A stretch of DNA of 64,000 bases, from NCBI RefSeq assembly GCF_024661895.1, contig NZ_CP102453.1, positions 2,356,001 through 2,420,000 on the forward strand, in the 5' to 3' direction. Source of the DNA: Fundicoccus culcitae (lineage in GTDB: Bacteria > Bacillota > Bacilli > Lactobacillales > Aerococcaceae). Position 1 is the stretch's first letter, and each line of letters opens with the position of its first letter. The translations under genes were made by a program, and so were the position numbers. The notes below the pieces were generated by a model that worked only from the letters and a program-made list of their open reading frames with translations, ran no database searches and was not told where the DNA came from. Of this stretch, positions 16,633 through 26,201 are shown piece by piece.

Positions 16633-17402
16633 GATAAAGCCTCCATTTGTTTTTCTATATTGTTTAATACTTCAACATTTGCAGAACCCACAGACACCGG
16701 CGACACCGTCACAAAGCCCTCTTTGACTGCTTGTAAATCCTGACTTTGTGCCTTACCTTCCACATTAAAAAGACTCTTCATCCAATAAATATCACTGCCT
16801 CTGGAGTCGCTGTCTTTAATGATATCAAAGCGTTTGGCCTCAACATCCATCTCAACCACTTGGATGCCTTTAACATCAACCGGCTGAGTACCAGGGATAT
16901 TTACATTTAAAAGGGTTTGACGGGGTAAAGAAATTTCAAGTAGGGGTTGGATGTAGCGACCGAGAATTTCGGCGACCCAATCATAATGGATGCGCTCGTC
17001 AGCGTCGCGGGCAGCCGATAAAGCAATGGCCGGTAAGCCGTAAAGAATGGCTTCGCGCGCCGCTCCAATCGTGCCGGAATAAAAGACATCCTGCCCCACG
17101 TTGGCGCCATGGTTGATGCCCGACAAAACGAGGTCAGGTTGCTTGTCTGCAAATAAGGTTTCTAGCCCCCATTTGAGGCAGTCCACCGGCGTACCGTCGA
17201 CACTGTAAACCGTGACCGTGTCGTTGTGCGATAATTTTGCCGCCCTTAAGGGCGTCTTGGTCGTAATCGAATGTCCATGTCCGCTACGTTCCCTATCAGG
17301 GGCAACCACGGTTACCTGACCGAATTGGCTGAGGACGTTGGTTAAAACTTTAATCCCTTGAGCATTCACCCCATCATCATTCGTAACTAAAAATTGTCTT
17401 AT
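16629..17402 (-). CDS. surE: 5'/3'-nucleotidase SurE, possible ATA start codon
   Basis: Metal-dependent nucleotidase that removes phosphate from nucleoside monophosphates and exopolyphosphate; cytoplasmic, about 257 residues. The motifs are TNDDG (metal aspartates 9-10), RSGHGHSIT near 39, GTPVDC near 73 and SGINHGANVG near 93. E. coli SurE starts MRILLSNDDG; here the aligned start is an ATA codon (ATA-AGA-CAA, 17402-17400) exactly 8 nt after GGAGG. The nearest standard in-frame starts, GTG and TTG, lie within or before that ribosome site. It is the first gene of the ABC operon, overlapping the binding protein by 4 bp, which is an unusual partner for surE. Confidence 0.88.
   Translation of the reverse strand: MRQFLVTNDDGVNAQGIKVLTNVLSQFGQVTVVAPDRERSGHGHSITTKTPLRAAKLSHNDTVTVYSVDGTPVDCLKWGLETLFADKQPDLVLSGINHGANVGQDVFYSGTIGAAREAILYGLPAIALSAARDADERIHYDWVAEILGRYIQPLLEISLPRQTLLNVNIPGTQPVDVKGIQVVEMDVEAKRFDIIKDSDSRGSDIYWMKSLFNVEGKAQSQDLQAVKEGFVTVSPVSVGSANVEVLNNIEKQMEALS
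16784..16797 (+). repeat. Dispersed AATAAATATCACTG motif inside surE
   Basis: Exact 14-mer, antisense to surE coding direction. Confidence 0.85.
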
Positions 17403-17555
17403 TGAGAGCACCTCCAAAAACTAAAAGATTTCCTACTCAACTAGTTTAACAAGCGAATGTAAATTTCTTGTTTAATTCAAGTTAAGATAATGTAAATGCA
17501 AAATCGCCTGATTTTTGATAGGATTAGCTAATTAAGGAAAGGGTGTGGACACAGG

Positions 17556-18299
17556 ATGCGATTAGAAGTGTTGGGTTTTTGGGGTGGAACCCCCGAACGT
17601 GGTGGGGCAACGTCAGGTTATCTGTTGCATTTAGACCAAGGTGTCTTGATGCTGGATTGTGGTAGCGGGGTGATGAGTGAGCTGTCGCGGCGGATGGCTT
17701 TCCACAAAGTTCGCTATCTCATCCTGTCACACCTACACTTTGATCACATTGCCGACGTCGGAATCTTACAGTACGGCTTTAACCGCGCTTTGCGTAACGG
17801 TTGGGTGGCGGAGCCTTTGCCGGTATTGGCTGCGGGGGAGCCACGGGTTTTCTGGGATGCTTTGCAAAGTCAAGAGGCGCACTGGGAAGAAATTGATGCT
17901 GCGCGGGAATATGCGATTTTAGGCGCTAAAGTGAGTTTTTTGGAGGTGCAACATACCGTTCCATGTTATGCGGTCAAGGTGGTAGATCGTTCGGAGCGCG
18001 TGTTTGTCTATTCCGCTGACACAGCTTACTTTGAAGAAGGCTTGGTCGACTTTGTTGCCGGCGCCGACGTGTTTCTATGCGAAGCCACCAACTTTGAAGG
18101 AAGTGTGCATTCTGTTGGGAGAGGACATATGAGTGCCGGAGAGGCGGGACGTTTGGCCGCTGCGGCGGGTGTCGGTAAGTTAGTGCTGACCCACTTGCCT
18201 TCCGACGGCAATTTTGAAGCGATGCGGCAGGAAGCTAAGGCGGAGTTTAGTGGCCAAGTCTTGCTGGCGAGTGAGGTTGGGTGGTGGAAGTTTAGGTGA
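17556..18299 (+). CDS. MBL-fold metallohydrolase (RNase Z-like/YhfI group)
   Basis: Metallo-beta-lactamase-fold hydrolase of 247 residues, cytoplasmic. The zinc motif HLHFDH is at residues 59-64, with further ligands in VQHTV near 131, YSADTAY near 149 and LTHLP near 218. The N-terminal LGFWGGTPERGGATSGYLL is typical of the YhfI group, relatives of RNase Z without the exosite arm. Substrate unknown. It is a single gene, divergent from the surE operon. GAAAGGG lies upstream of the ATG. A ten-unit repeat array starts directly after its stop. Confidence 0.88.
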   Translation: MRLEVLGFWGGTPERGGATSGYLLHLDQGVLMLDCGSGVMSELSRRMAFHKVRYLILSHLHFDHIADVGILQYGFNRALRNGWVAEPLPVLAAGEPRVFWDALQSQEAHWEEIDAAREYAILGAKVSFLEVQHTVPCYAVKVVDRSERVFVYSADTAYFEEGLVDFVAGADVFLCEATNFEGSVHSVGRGHMSAGEAGRLAAAAGVGKLVLTHLPSDGNFEAMRQEAKAEFSGQVLLASEVGWWKFR

Positions 18300-18329
18300 G
18301 TGAGTTGTTGTGAGCGCGGCGCTGGGCAG

Positions 18330-18742
18330 GCGCACACATATTGGAGCGTTTGTTGTGAGCGCGGTACTGAGCGCACACATATTGGGGCGCTTGTTGTGAG
18401 CGCGGCCCTGGGCAGGCGCACACATATAGGAGTGTTTGTTGTGAGCGCGGTACTGAGCGCACACATATTGGGGCGCTTGTTGTGAGCGCGGCCCTGAGCG
18501 CACACATATAGGAGTGTTTGTTGTGAGCGCGACCCTGAGCGCACACATATAGGAGTGTTTGTTGTGAGCGCGGTACTAGGCGCACACAAATAGGAGCGTT
18601 TGTTGTGAGCGCGGTACTAGGCGCACACATATTGGAACGCTTGTTGTGAGCGCTGCCCTGGGCGCACACATATAGGAGCGCTTGTTGTGAGCGCTGCCCT
18701 GGGCGCACACATATAGGAGTGTTTGTTGTGAGCGCGACCCTG
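18330..18742. repeat. Ten-unit tandem palindromic repeat, GCGCACACATATTG family
   Basis: Ten units of about 41 bp (two with a 4-bp insertion), each opening GCGCACACATATTG or GCGCACACATATAG and closing TTGTTGTGAGCGC. Neighbouring units differ by point changes, so there are no unique spacers. The array fills the convergent junction between the MBL-fold gene and an ABC permease gene. ORFs that cross it on the minus strand are repeat artefacts. Confidence 0.9.
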
Positions 18743-18808
18743 TTACAATTGGTTCCATTTTGAGTAACTTATTCTTTATTGTCGTTGTTGGGTAATTATG
18801 AAAGAGGT

Positions 18809-18855
18809 AAAACCCGTAAATATCTCGGAATTTCTGAGATGCTTACGGGTTTTTT
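18809..18855. terminator. Bidirectional hairpin terminator
   Basis: Stem AAACCCGTAA..ATCTC / GAGAT..TTACGGGTTT with Ts on both strands. It ends the minus-strand ABC operon and protects the array side. Confidence 0.8.
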
Positions 18856-18869
18856 GGTTTAAAAAATCA

Positions 18870-20573
18870 TCATTCTTGAACTTGCTGTGAATCGTTTGTA
18901 TTCGAGAATTTATTATAAATTACCAATAGGAAGATGACGATTACCAAGACGATAGTTCCCAAGACCCAAGTCATATTCGATTTATCGTTCTCCTGAGATC
19001 CAAGGGATCGAATCAACATCGCAATATTACTATTACCAATCGGTCCGATAAAAGCGTTAATCGTATATTCTTGGAGTTTATAGATCATAGTGATAATAAA
19101 AGTCGAAATAAATATCGGTGTTATAATTGGGAAAATAACTTTTCGCATGGTGTAAAATTCACTAGCACCCAACATGGAGGAAGCTTCATCCAAATCCGTG
19201 CTAATTCGTTGAATTGCTGAGTAAAAATTTTTATAAGCCAAGGTTACGGATAATAATGCGAGAATAATGATTAATAACGAATAGTCACCATAGAGCGCTT
19301 GATTACCAACAAACCATTGAGGAACGTTGAATGTTACAATAACCGCAATGGCATAGCCAACATCAGAAATGAAGGTTGGGAAATGTGCCATCCCATTGGC
19401 AAGGCTTTTGAATTTCCAATTCGTTCTAAGGGAAATCAAAGCAAGCACTAAAGCAATAATAACCGTAATGATGGCCACAATGAATGACTGTTCAAAGGTA
19501 TATTTTAAACTGTCAACGATATCGCCATAGTTCCAGATATTTGAGAAACCAGATAAGGTAAAGTTATCCAGCGTAAATGTTCCAGAACTTTTTGGTGGGA
19601 AAAATGAGAATAAAACCACGAAAATGATTGGCAACATTAGCACAATAATAAGCAACCAAATATATAGGGTGAATAAGTTATGGGCAACTTTACTCTTAAA
19701 TCTATAAGTTGTAAAGGGTGTGTATTTTACGGATAGTGTTGTCGTACGTTTCCGACTAAAATACTCAATGAGAATCAAAGAAATAATAACTAACAATGAA
19801 CTAATGATGGATAACATGGAAGAAATGTGTAAATTACCAGATTGTCTTGCCGTGTTAATTCCAACCGTCAAAGTAATAAAACTACCACCAATCATTGAAG
19901 GTGCTGCATACGATCCCATGCCACCGATTAAAGTTAACCCCGCTGCACTAGCAATGGATGGCAGTAAAGGGATAAAGAATGAATCTTTAAAGACTTTAAA
20001 TTTACTAGCTCCCAGTATAATACTACTTTCCATTTGGCTTTTATCAATTTTTGTTAAGCCGTAACTAATAATGACATAAAAATTAATGTATTGTGATAGC
20101 GCGTGAATTAAAAGAATCGGCCAAAAACCAGTAAAGGAATATAATTGTTCTTCACTCCCGGTTATAGCAGTAAGAATATTGCCTAAAACGCCTGTAGGAC
20201 CGAATATATTAACGCAAGCATAAACAAAGAGGGTTCCCGGTAAACAAATAGGTAGTAAGGCGATGATTTTACCAATGAACTTTCCATTAAAATCATAAAA
20301 GTTAAAGGCGAAGGCTAAAGAAAAGCCTACAATACCACAGACAATAACCGTCGCAAAACCTAATCCCAATGTGTTTAGTATGTATTCCCCGTACTTGTCG
20401 TTGGTAAACATTAACTCTAACCATCGAAAAGTAAATTCACCTTCATTAGTCGTGAAACTCTCGACAAAGGTTGTGATTGAAGGAATAACTAAAAACGCAA
20501 CAAATAAATATAAAATTGGAATAAACAAAAATAGCAACCATTTATTCTTCATATTAATGACGTTATTCTTCAT
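18870..20573 (-). CDS. ABC transporter permease, fused two-domain FbpB/PotB type
   Basis: Membrane permease of about 567 residues with two six-helix halves. EAA-type loops are MESSIILGASKFKVFKDSF in the first half and DEASSMLGASEFYTM in the second. ATG 20573 lies directly after the ATPase stop; a second in-frame ATG seven codons later is possible because the sequence ATTAATATGAAGAATAA is duplicated there. It works with the ATPase upstream and the secreted binding protein two genes further up. The two-domain form matches the other importers in the window, but the sequences differ clearly, so they are separate systems. Confidence 0.92.
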   Translation of the reverse strand: MKNNVINMKNKWLLFLFIPILYLFVAFLVIPSITTFVESFTTNEGEFTFRWLELMFTNDKYGEYILNTLGLGFATVIVCGIVGFSLAFAFNFYDFNGKFIGKIIALLPICLPGTLFVYACVNIFGPTGVLGNILTAITGSEEQLYSFTGFWPILLIHALSQYINFYVIISYGLTKIDKSQMESSIILGASKFKVFKDSFFIPLLPSIASAAGLTLIGGMGSYAAPSMIGGSFITLTVGINTARQSGNLHISSMLSIISSLLVIISLILIEYFSRKRTTTLSVKYTPFTTYRFKSKVAHNLFTLYIWLLIIVLMLPIIFVVLFSFFPPKSSGTFTLDNFTLSGFSNIWNYGDIVDSLKYTFEQSFIVAIITVIIALVLALISLRTNWKFKSLANGMAHFPTFISDVGYAIAVIVTFNVPQWFVGNQALYGDYSLLIIILALLSVTLAYKNFYSAIQRISTDLDEASSMLGASEFYTMRKVIFPIITPIFISTFIITMIYKLQEYTINAFIGPIGNSNIAMLIRSLGSQENDKSNMTWVLGTIVLVIVIFLLVIYNKFSNTNDSQQVQE

Positions 20574-20574
20574 A

Positions 20575-21591
20575 TTAATCACGCAATCCTTGGAATTTAC
20601 TGGCATCAATATAGAAATCGACGAAACTATCAAGTTCAATGTTACCTATTGTTTCAATGTCATCACCAGAAATAAAAGCTTCCAGGTTATATTTACCTGC
20701 TATTTCAAGCATGATTGAAGCATAAGGACCATAAAGTCTTTTTCTTTTTAGAATGCCTTGTAATTTATGACTTGATGGTTTCTCCTTGATGGCAATATGT
20801 TCATTACGTAAGCCAACAAATTTCTCTGTAAAAGGTAATTTTTGTTTGATAATGTCTTCCCATTCACTTTTTAGGAGAATGTTGTTATCCCCAATAAAAT
20901 TAGCCACAAATGTATTCGAAGGGTTTCTATAAATATCAAGGTTGGTTCCTTTTTGAGAAATATTTCCATCATTAAAAACAATGATTTCATCACTAATTAA
21001 GAGGGCTTCTTTTTGATCGTGGGTCACGTAAATAGTCGTGACATCTAGACTTTTTTGAATATCCATTAATGATTCTAACATGGACTCTTTTAGTTCCGCA
21101 TCCAGGTTAGACATTGGTTCATCTAATAGGAGAATATTAGGGTGTAAAACCAATGAACGGGCAATGGCTACGCGCTGCTGCTGACCTCCTGAAAGTTGAC
21201 CTATTTGTTTATGCTTATGTTCATCTAGCCGTGAAATACCAATGATGTCATCGGCTCTCTTAGCAATCTCTTCTTTTGAAAGTTTTTGCACTTTTAAGCC
21301 ATAAATAATATTTTCATAGGCAGTTAAATGAGGAAAGAGAGCGTAGTTTTGAAACACAAATCCAATGCCACGTTTTGAACTTTCTTTATTAGTAATATCT
21401 TCCCCATTAAAAAGAATTTGCGATCCCTTATCAGAATTTTCTAAACCAGCAATAATACGTAAGGTTGTTGTTTTCCCACACCCTGATGGTCCTAAAAAAG
21501 TATATAATTTCCCATTCTCTAATTGTAAATTGATATCTTTTAAGACTTTAGATGACCCGAATGTTTTGGAAACATTGATTAACTCTAACAT
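20575..21591 (-). CDS. ABC transporter ATP-binding protein, PotA/FbpC type
   Basis: ATPase subunit of 338 residues. It has Walker A GPSGCGKTT (34-42), Q-loop FVFQNYALFPHLT near 79, signature LSGGQQQR (133-140), Walker B LLLDEP near 154 and the H-loop THD. A TOBE-like C-terminal domain covers the last 90 residues. ATG 21591 gives the standard MLELINVSK start; a TTG three codons upstream is less likely. The gene lies between the TIM-barrel gene and the permease, and its stop is next to the permease start, so the two are translated together. Confidence 0.93.
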   Translation of the reverse strand: MLELINVSKTFGSSKVLKDINLQLENGKLYTFLGPSGCGKTTTLRIIAGLENSDKGSQILFNGEDITNKESSKRGIGFVFQNYALFPHLTAYENIIYGLKVQKLSKEEIAKRADDIIGISRLDEHKHKQIGQLSGGQQQRVAIARSLVLHPNILLLDEPMSNLDAELKESMLESLMDIQKSLDVTTIYVTHDQKEALLISDEIIVFNDGNISQKGTNLDIYRNPSNTFVANFIGDNNILLKSEWEDIIKQKLPFTEKFVGLRNEHIAIKEKPSSHKLQGILKRKRLYGPYASIMLEIAGKYNLEAFISGDDIETIGNIELDSFVDFYIDASKFQGLRD

Positions 21592-21622
21592 CGATTCCAA
21601 CCAACTTTCTATGTACGATAAA

Positions 21623-22480
21623 TTACATAAATTTTTCTAGATGCTCTTTAGCGTCAACTAAAGATTCTTTGTTTTCATAAAAGGCTTCAATCAACATTGT
21701 GCCATCATAATTTGCTTGTTTTAAACTATTAAATACGAGTTCATAATCCATCCCTTTATTTAGCGTACCAGGTAAAGCGTGTAAATCACAAAGCCCATCA
21801 TTATCATTAATATGAATGTGTCCTAGGTGAGTAGCGATGTCACTTGGGAATGTTTGTAAATTTTGTTTGGCACGATTTGCATGACCGACATCATAGACGG
21901 CATTTATTTTAGGGTGATTGGCTAATTCAATGATATTTATTTGATCTTCAGGACTATAAACCACTTCAACATCTAAAAGAACATTTTCAATACCAATATG
22001 TGTGTCGTAATCTAACTTATCGGTAAAAACGGCTAATTCTTTGATCACGCTTATTGAACGGTCGTAAACTTCTTTGCGACGACTCATCGCAATGTCATAG
22101 ATTAGTTTGTGTTCAGGTAAATCGATGCGGTCGCTTAAATCTTGATTACCAGTTGTAGCGGCATGTAAAACATATTGTTTAATACCGAATTCACGTGTAT
22201 CGGCAATTGATCTTTTTAAAATATCAATCATGAGGTCAACAACTTCTTGATTACGATTACCATAATCTAATACTGGTAAATGAGCAGTGACGATGGGTTG
22301 ATATTTATTTATGACTTTACGTAAAACTTTGAAATAATCGACTAAATACTCGTCAAATTCATTAAAGGGATTGGCGCTTATCTCAATCCCTTTAAAGATA
22401 TTATTTCCAAGTAAATAATCTGCATAGCTTTCTAGTTTTTCAATATCTAAACCAAATCTAAATTGGTATAAGAAATCCAT
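21623..22480 (-). CDS. Sugar phosphate isomerase/epimerase family TIM-barrel protein
   Basis: Xylose isomerase-like (AP endonuclease 2) barrel of 285 residues, cytoplasmic. Segments that normally carry the metal ligands are present: VTAHLPVLDY near 85, HIGIENVLLD near 160, AVYDVGHANR near 196, HLGHIHINDND near 216 and MLIEAFYE near 262. It stands between the binding protein and the ATPase of an ABC importer, so it probably acts on the imported compound, perhaps a sugar, inositol-like compound or their phosphate. No closer function can be given. Confidence 0.85.
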   Translation of the reverse strand: MDFLYQFRFGLDIEKLESYADYLLGNNIFKGIEISANPFNEFDEYLVDYFKVLRKVINKYQPIVTAHLPVLDYGNRNQEVVDLMIDILKRSIADTREFGIKQYVLHAATTGNQDLSDRIDLPEHKLIYDIAMSRRKEVYDRSISVIKELAVFTDKLDYDTHIGIENVLLDVEVVYSPEDQINIIELANHPKINAVYDVGHANRAKQNLQTFPSDIATHLGHIHINDNDGLCDLHALPGTLNKGMDYELVFNSLKQANYDGTMLIEAFYENKESLVDAKEHLEKFM

Positions 22481-22503
22481 GCAAATTGTCTCCTTTTATT
22501 GGC

Positions 22504-23532
22504 TTAGAACCATTCGTTGTAAATTTTATCCATGTATTCATCGTAGTTATCAGTTAATTCAATCCAGTCGACTGGGAATACTTCATATTCTTGTGACATC
22601 CATTCTTTTGAAGTATCTTGACGTGCTTGAGGGTCAGTTGGAACACGGTTAAATGTATCAGCTAAGAATAATTGAGTATCATATGAACCGATGAAGTCCA
22701 TAAATGCTTGAGAAGCAGCTAATTTAGCTTCGTCTTGTTCAGTACCAGCAATAATTGCGGCCGCATCTTGAATTTCAATGATTCCTTCTTCAGGCGTTAA
22801 ACTATATTCTAACGGTCCGCCTTCAGCGATGTAGTTTTCCCAAGTAGGAATAACAAACAGACTCACAGCAGCTCCGTCAGTGTTATTCATAATTTTATCT
22901 TTTTGAATATCACCTGCTGGACGTTCGATAACATTTTCATTAAAGGCTTCAAACCAAGCCTTACCTTCTGTATCTAAAGTACCTTCTGCATCAAATTTGC
23001 TTGCAATAACAGCTAAAGAAGTAGATGTAGCTGCTGATCCAGCGCTAGCTGTAATGATTGAATCGTTATATTTTTCATCAGCTAATTCTAACCAAGAAGT
23101 TGGCATTTCAACACCAGATTCAGTATTAATACCAAAAGTAGTAGGAGAAACCATAGGAACAGCAAAAGCATTGTCTTCACCGATGTAAGAAGCATCCACA
23201 TTTTCAGCCCAAGCTACTTCATAAGGAACTAATAAATCTTGATTTTTTAAATTATAGAAATAACTAGTCGGACCACCATATAAGATGTTGGCTTGAGGGT
23301 TTTGTGCTTCAGCAATGATTCTTTGTAAAGCTTCTGCACCACCGATGTCTTGAATAATCACATTAATGCCTTCGTTTTCTGCTTCGAATTTATTTTTGAT
23401 TTCGGTTAACAATTCAATTCCGTGTGGTGAGTAAACGATAATGTCTGTTGTTTCTTGAGCACTAACACTTTGACCAGCAAATAAGCTCATTGATAATGCT
23501 GCGACACTTAAAAACTTAGCAAATTTTTTCAT
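22504..23532 (-). CDS. ABC transporter substrate-binding protein, family 1
   Basis: Secreted receptor of 342 residues and first gene of the operon. The signal peptide MKKFAKFLSVAALS...SVSA|QE ends near residue 25 and lacks a lipobox cysteine. The mature part opens with IIVYSPHGIELLTEI and has SPTTFGINTE and MPTSWLELADEKY, typical of ferric/spermidine/phosphonate-type receptors. GGGAGC precedes the ATG. The next gene is a TIM-barrel isomerase/epimerase-like protein, pointing to an organic ligand rather than a metal (inference). Confidence 0.9.
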   Translation of the reverse strand: MKKFAKFLSVAALSMSLFAGQSVSAQETTDIIVYSPHGIELLTEIKNKFEAENEGINVIIQDIGGAEALQRIIAEAQNPQANILYGGPTSYFYNLKNQDLLVPYEVAWAENVDASYIGEDNAFAVPMVSPTTFGINTESGVEMPTSWLELADEKYNDSIITASAGSAATSTSLAVIASKFDAEGTLDTEGKAWFEAFNENVIERPAGDIQKDKIMNNTDGAAVSLFVIPTWENYIAEGGPLEYSLTPEEGIIEIQDAAAIIAGTEQDEAKLAASQAFMDFIGSYDTQLFLADTFNRVPTDPQARQDTSKEWMSQEYEVFPVDWIELTDNYDEYMDKIYNEWF

Positions 23533-23788
23533 GAAAATTAGCTCCCTTAGATTAATTATGAGTGATAAAACCCATATTGACAGTATACTTAGCGATTGTT
23601 AATTACTTGTAAAAAATAGGTAAATTAACATTTTTACGTTATTTTTACAATGAAAATTCAAAAAGTAAATATTGTGTAAATACTGATATTAACAGTCGTG
23701 TGCAAAGAGAATAACAGTCAGTATAAAAGTCAGATAGCTTTTGATAAAAATCATCGTTATTATATTAAAAACAATATAACGTAAAAAA

Positions 23789-23822
23789 ACGGGTAATGTT
23801 GCGTTCAAGCAACATTACCCGT
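23789..23822 (-). terminator. Rho-independent terminator of the DUF4153 gene
   Basis: Perfect 14-bp stem ACGGGTAATGTTGC / GCAACATTACCCGT, followed on the minus strand by seven Ts. It lies 16 bp after the stop codon. Confidence 0.9.
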
Positions 23823-23837
23823 CAGTCATCATTACCC

Positions 23838-25601
23838 CTACTTAAACTCTACCAACAAATAGACCCCTCCATCCTCATAATCCTCTGTACGACTGAGGTA
23901 CATCACCACAATTTGTAGGCGGATCTCATCGTTTTCAACGACAAAAGTAGCAGCCTCCGGCGTCAACACATTGCCAAGTGGATCCTGTACATAGTCTTCA
24001 CCAAAGATGGTATCAAACAATACTTGGGTATCATAGGTCAACAAAGTTTGCCCGCTTGGGTCAACAATGGCTAACTGTAAGTAGTCGTTGTTATTAAAGG
24101 TTTGCTCAATGTGATAGATAGCATCAGCGTGCTCAAAAATAATCGGATCCAATGCCTCGTCTGCCTCGTCCTGAGTGTAAATGTATAGAGGTAGGAAGGT
24201 ATCAAAACCTTCTATATTAATACTGGGGTGCTCTGCCCAATCCCAAAAGGCATTTTCTTGGGTCATATCCATCTCAAACGCGGAAAGGTCATAGGCTCGG
24301 TCAAAACCAAAGACGTCATCAAAGTCGCGATAAAGATCAAAATCGTCGGGTAAAAAGTGATTCGGATAGCCCATTTGATCAATATAGGAAACCAGCTCCG
24401 TAATAAGCACTTTATCTTCCCCGGAAATATTGTTTTTAGCCACCACCTGATCACCCACCAACATCTCATTAGACTCCAAAACAGCTTCCAGTCGATTCAT
24501 ATGGTCCGTGCGACTCAACGTAAAGGCGTCGAGCGGGGGCACGATGGAAATCACTGATAAAATCAATAGAATCACCGCACTCAAACCATGCCATTTTTCT
24601 TTATTGAAACTAAATATCACTGCTGCTAGCGTTGAAAAGACGCCGAACAAGATAACAAAGTAACGCCCATGTGTTAAGCCAACTTCTTGAATACGTAAAA
24701 TGGATGCGATGGTTTGAAATAAGACAATCGGTAATAAGATTTTCGGAAACCAACGTCGATAAATGATCAGATATTTATTGGAAAGGTTAAAGGATAGTAG
24801 GTAGACGATAAGGCTGATGATGGCATAGGAAACGAGCAGGGGCTCAAGGAGGTTGTCGCTCCAAAATTGACCGGTGATATTTATTAGGATATAAGCAATT
24901 AGGATGAGGGTGTAAATTAAGGTGAGCGGAATGATAATGTTGGTCAACAGTACTTCAAAGAAGCGCGGGACGCTAAAGGCGTGTGTGTCGGCGTCGGTGC
25001 GGTAGGTCGGGATGAGTGAAAGGGCGTAAATGGGCGCGAACAGAATCCAGATAATATTAACCAGGTGCGAAATCACGCGGTCGTCTAAGCGGAAAAGCAA
25101 ATTGTCTATGGCCGAATAAATGGCCAAAAAGCCGAGGGTCAGGATGGCGGCGAAAAGCATGGAGGTGAAGATGGCTTTTATAACGGCGAGCAGGTTTTGG
25201 TGAAAGGCAAGTGAGTTGTTGATGGTTGGGATCCAAATAAAGGCAATGAGTAGGGCGAATAGAATCACGCTCGTTTTGATTGGAAATTCAATATTATAAA
25301 CGGACAGGGGCGCCAAGATGAAATAATAGGCAACGGTCAAAAGAACGGCGGCTGCCATCAGTGCATAACGCCGATTGGCTTGGGCAGTAAAGAAACGTTC
25401 AAAAATGATTTGGGCAACGGCGGCTAACATGGCGCCAACAATGAAGGTCACAATGAACCGCATATAAGATTCCTGAGCGTTTTCAATATTCAAAGCATTC
25501 ATAATTGTTGCGGCGACCAAAAGTATAGACGTTAACGGAAAGCGACTGAAAGACTGACTAAAGTTGGTGAAACTTTGTCTCACTCGATCTGTAAAGCGCA
25601 T
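23838..25601 (-). CDS. DUF4153-type polytopic membrane protein
   Basis: Membrane protein of about 587 residues. The first 330 residues hold about ten hydrophobic helices; the last 250 form a soluble, acidic, probably extracytoplasmic domain. The segment SVPRFFEVLLTNIIIPLTLI followed by two more helices (about residues 205-245) is the hallmark of the DUF4153 family. The start at 25601 follows AAAGGGGTGG; a TTG eight codons upstream would lie before that site. Function is unknown. It is monocistronic with its own terminator. Confidence 0.75.
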   Translation of the reverse strand: MRFTDRVRQSFTNFSQSFSRFPLTSILLVAATIMNALNIENAQESYMRFIVTFIVGAMLAAVAQIIFERFFTAQANRRYALMAAAVLLTVAYYFILAPLSVYNIEFPIKTSVILFALLIAFIWIPTINNSLAFHQNLLAVIKAIFTSMLFAAILTLGFLAIYSAIDNLLFRLDDRVISHLVNIIWILFAPIYALSLIPTYRTDADTHAFSVPRFFEVLLTNIIIPLTLIYTLILIAYILINITGQFWSDNLLEPLLVSYAIISLIVYLLSFNLSNKYLIIYRRWFPKILLPIVLFQTIASILRIQEVGLTHGRYFVILFGVFSTLAAVIFSFNKEKWHGLSAVILLILSVISIVPPLDAFTLSRTDHMNRLEAVLESNEMLVGDQVVAKNNISGEDKVLITELVSYIDQMGYPNHFLPDDFDLYRDFDDVFGFDRAYDLSAFEMDMTQENAFWDWAEHPSINIEGFDTFLPLYIYTQDEADEALDPIIFEHADAIYHIEQTFNNNDYLQLAIVDPSGQTLLTYDTQVLFDTIFGEDYVQDPLGNVLTPEAATFVVENDEIRLQIVVMYLSRTEDYEDGGVYLLVEFK

Positions 25602-25739
25602 GATACCACCCCTTTCAAAGGCCAAACCTAAAGTAAATACCTCTTCTACCTTGAGTATAAAGCGGTTTCAGGTTTTGGTCAATTTTTATGGATGGCGGTG
25701 AGGGGGTGCGCAGGGGCAAGCGGATAGAGAGTGTAACCA

Positions 25740-26035
25740 AAAGTAAGCGGGAAGTGAAAGGGGGTTGAATAAAGCTAATCGGTCATCAAAAACCTAATTT
25801 CATGACCGAATAAAGCTAATCGGTCATCTGCTCGATTAGCAAAAGACAGAATAGCCTTAATCGGTCATCTGCTTGATTAGGAAAAGACCAGGGTAAGAAG
25901 GTTAGCCTATTCAGTTCAAAATCCGGTAAAAAGTAAGTGGTCAATGAAAAATGTTATTTTCACTCAGATATTTCCATGTGATATTAACTTAGATGAGCAT
26001 TGAAAGACAGCTTATTACTTCCCACTTACTCAATC
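25740..26035. repeat. Composite palindromic repeat island, copy 1
   Basis: Begins GTAAGCGGGAAGTGAAAG and contains GCTAATCGGTCATC / TTTCATGACCGAAT hairpins. Two GGTCATCTGCT...GATTAG modules about 40 bp apart and a degenerate TTATTTTCACTCAGATATT palindrome follow, and it closes with TTACTTCCCACTTACT. The same modules in the same order occur at 48860-49170. Confidence 0.8.
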
Positions 26036-26133
26036 AAGTGAAAAATTCTGTTCCAATTTATTAAACCAGCCCCCATCTACCCCCTAACAGAATCAACCGA
26101 ACAAGAAAATCGCCACCCACCAAGGGGTTTTGA

Positions 26134-26162
26134 TTGACATCAACGGCAATCGGTGGTATCAT
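26134..26162 (+). promoter_or_regulatory. Promoter of cysK-cysE
   Basis: Consensus -35 TTGACA (26134-26139) and -10 TATCAT (26157-26162), 17 bp apart, about 40 bp before the cysK start. No T-box leader or riboswitch is seen in the short leader. Confidence 0.8.
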
Positions 26163-26201
26163 TCTAATATATATTTGATTAACTAAACAGGAGGATTTGC
26201 A

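Noticed and set aside
18330-18742. Possible CRISPR array of ten regular units
   Set aside because: The whole 41-bp unit is repeated with point changes; there are no unique spacers, no leader and no cas genes.
18026-18758. Several minus-strand ORFs rich in ALTTNTPICVR
   Set aside because: They are translations of the 41-bp GCGCACACATATTG array in different frames, some running into the antisense strand of the MBL-fold gene.
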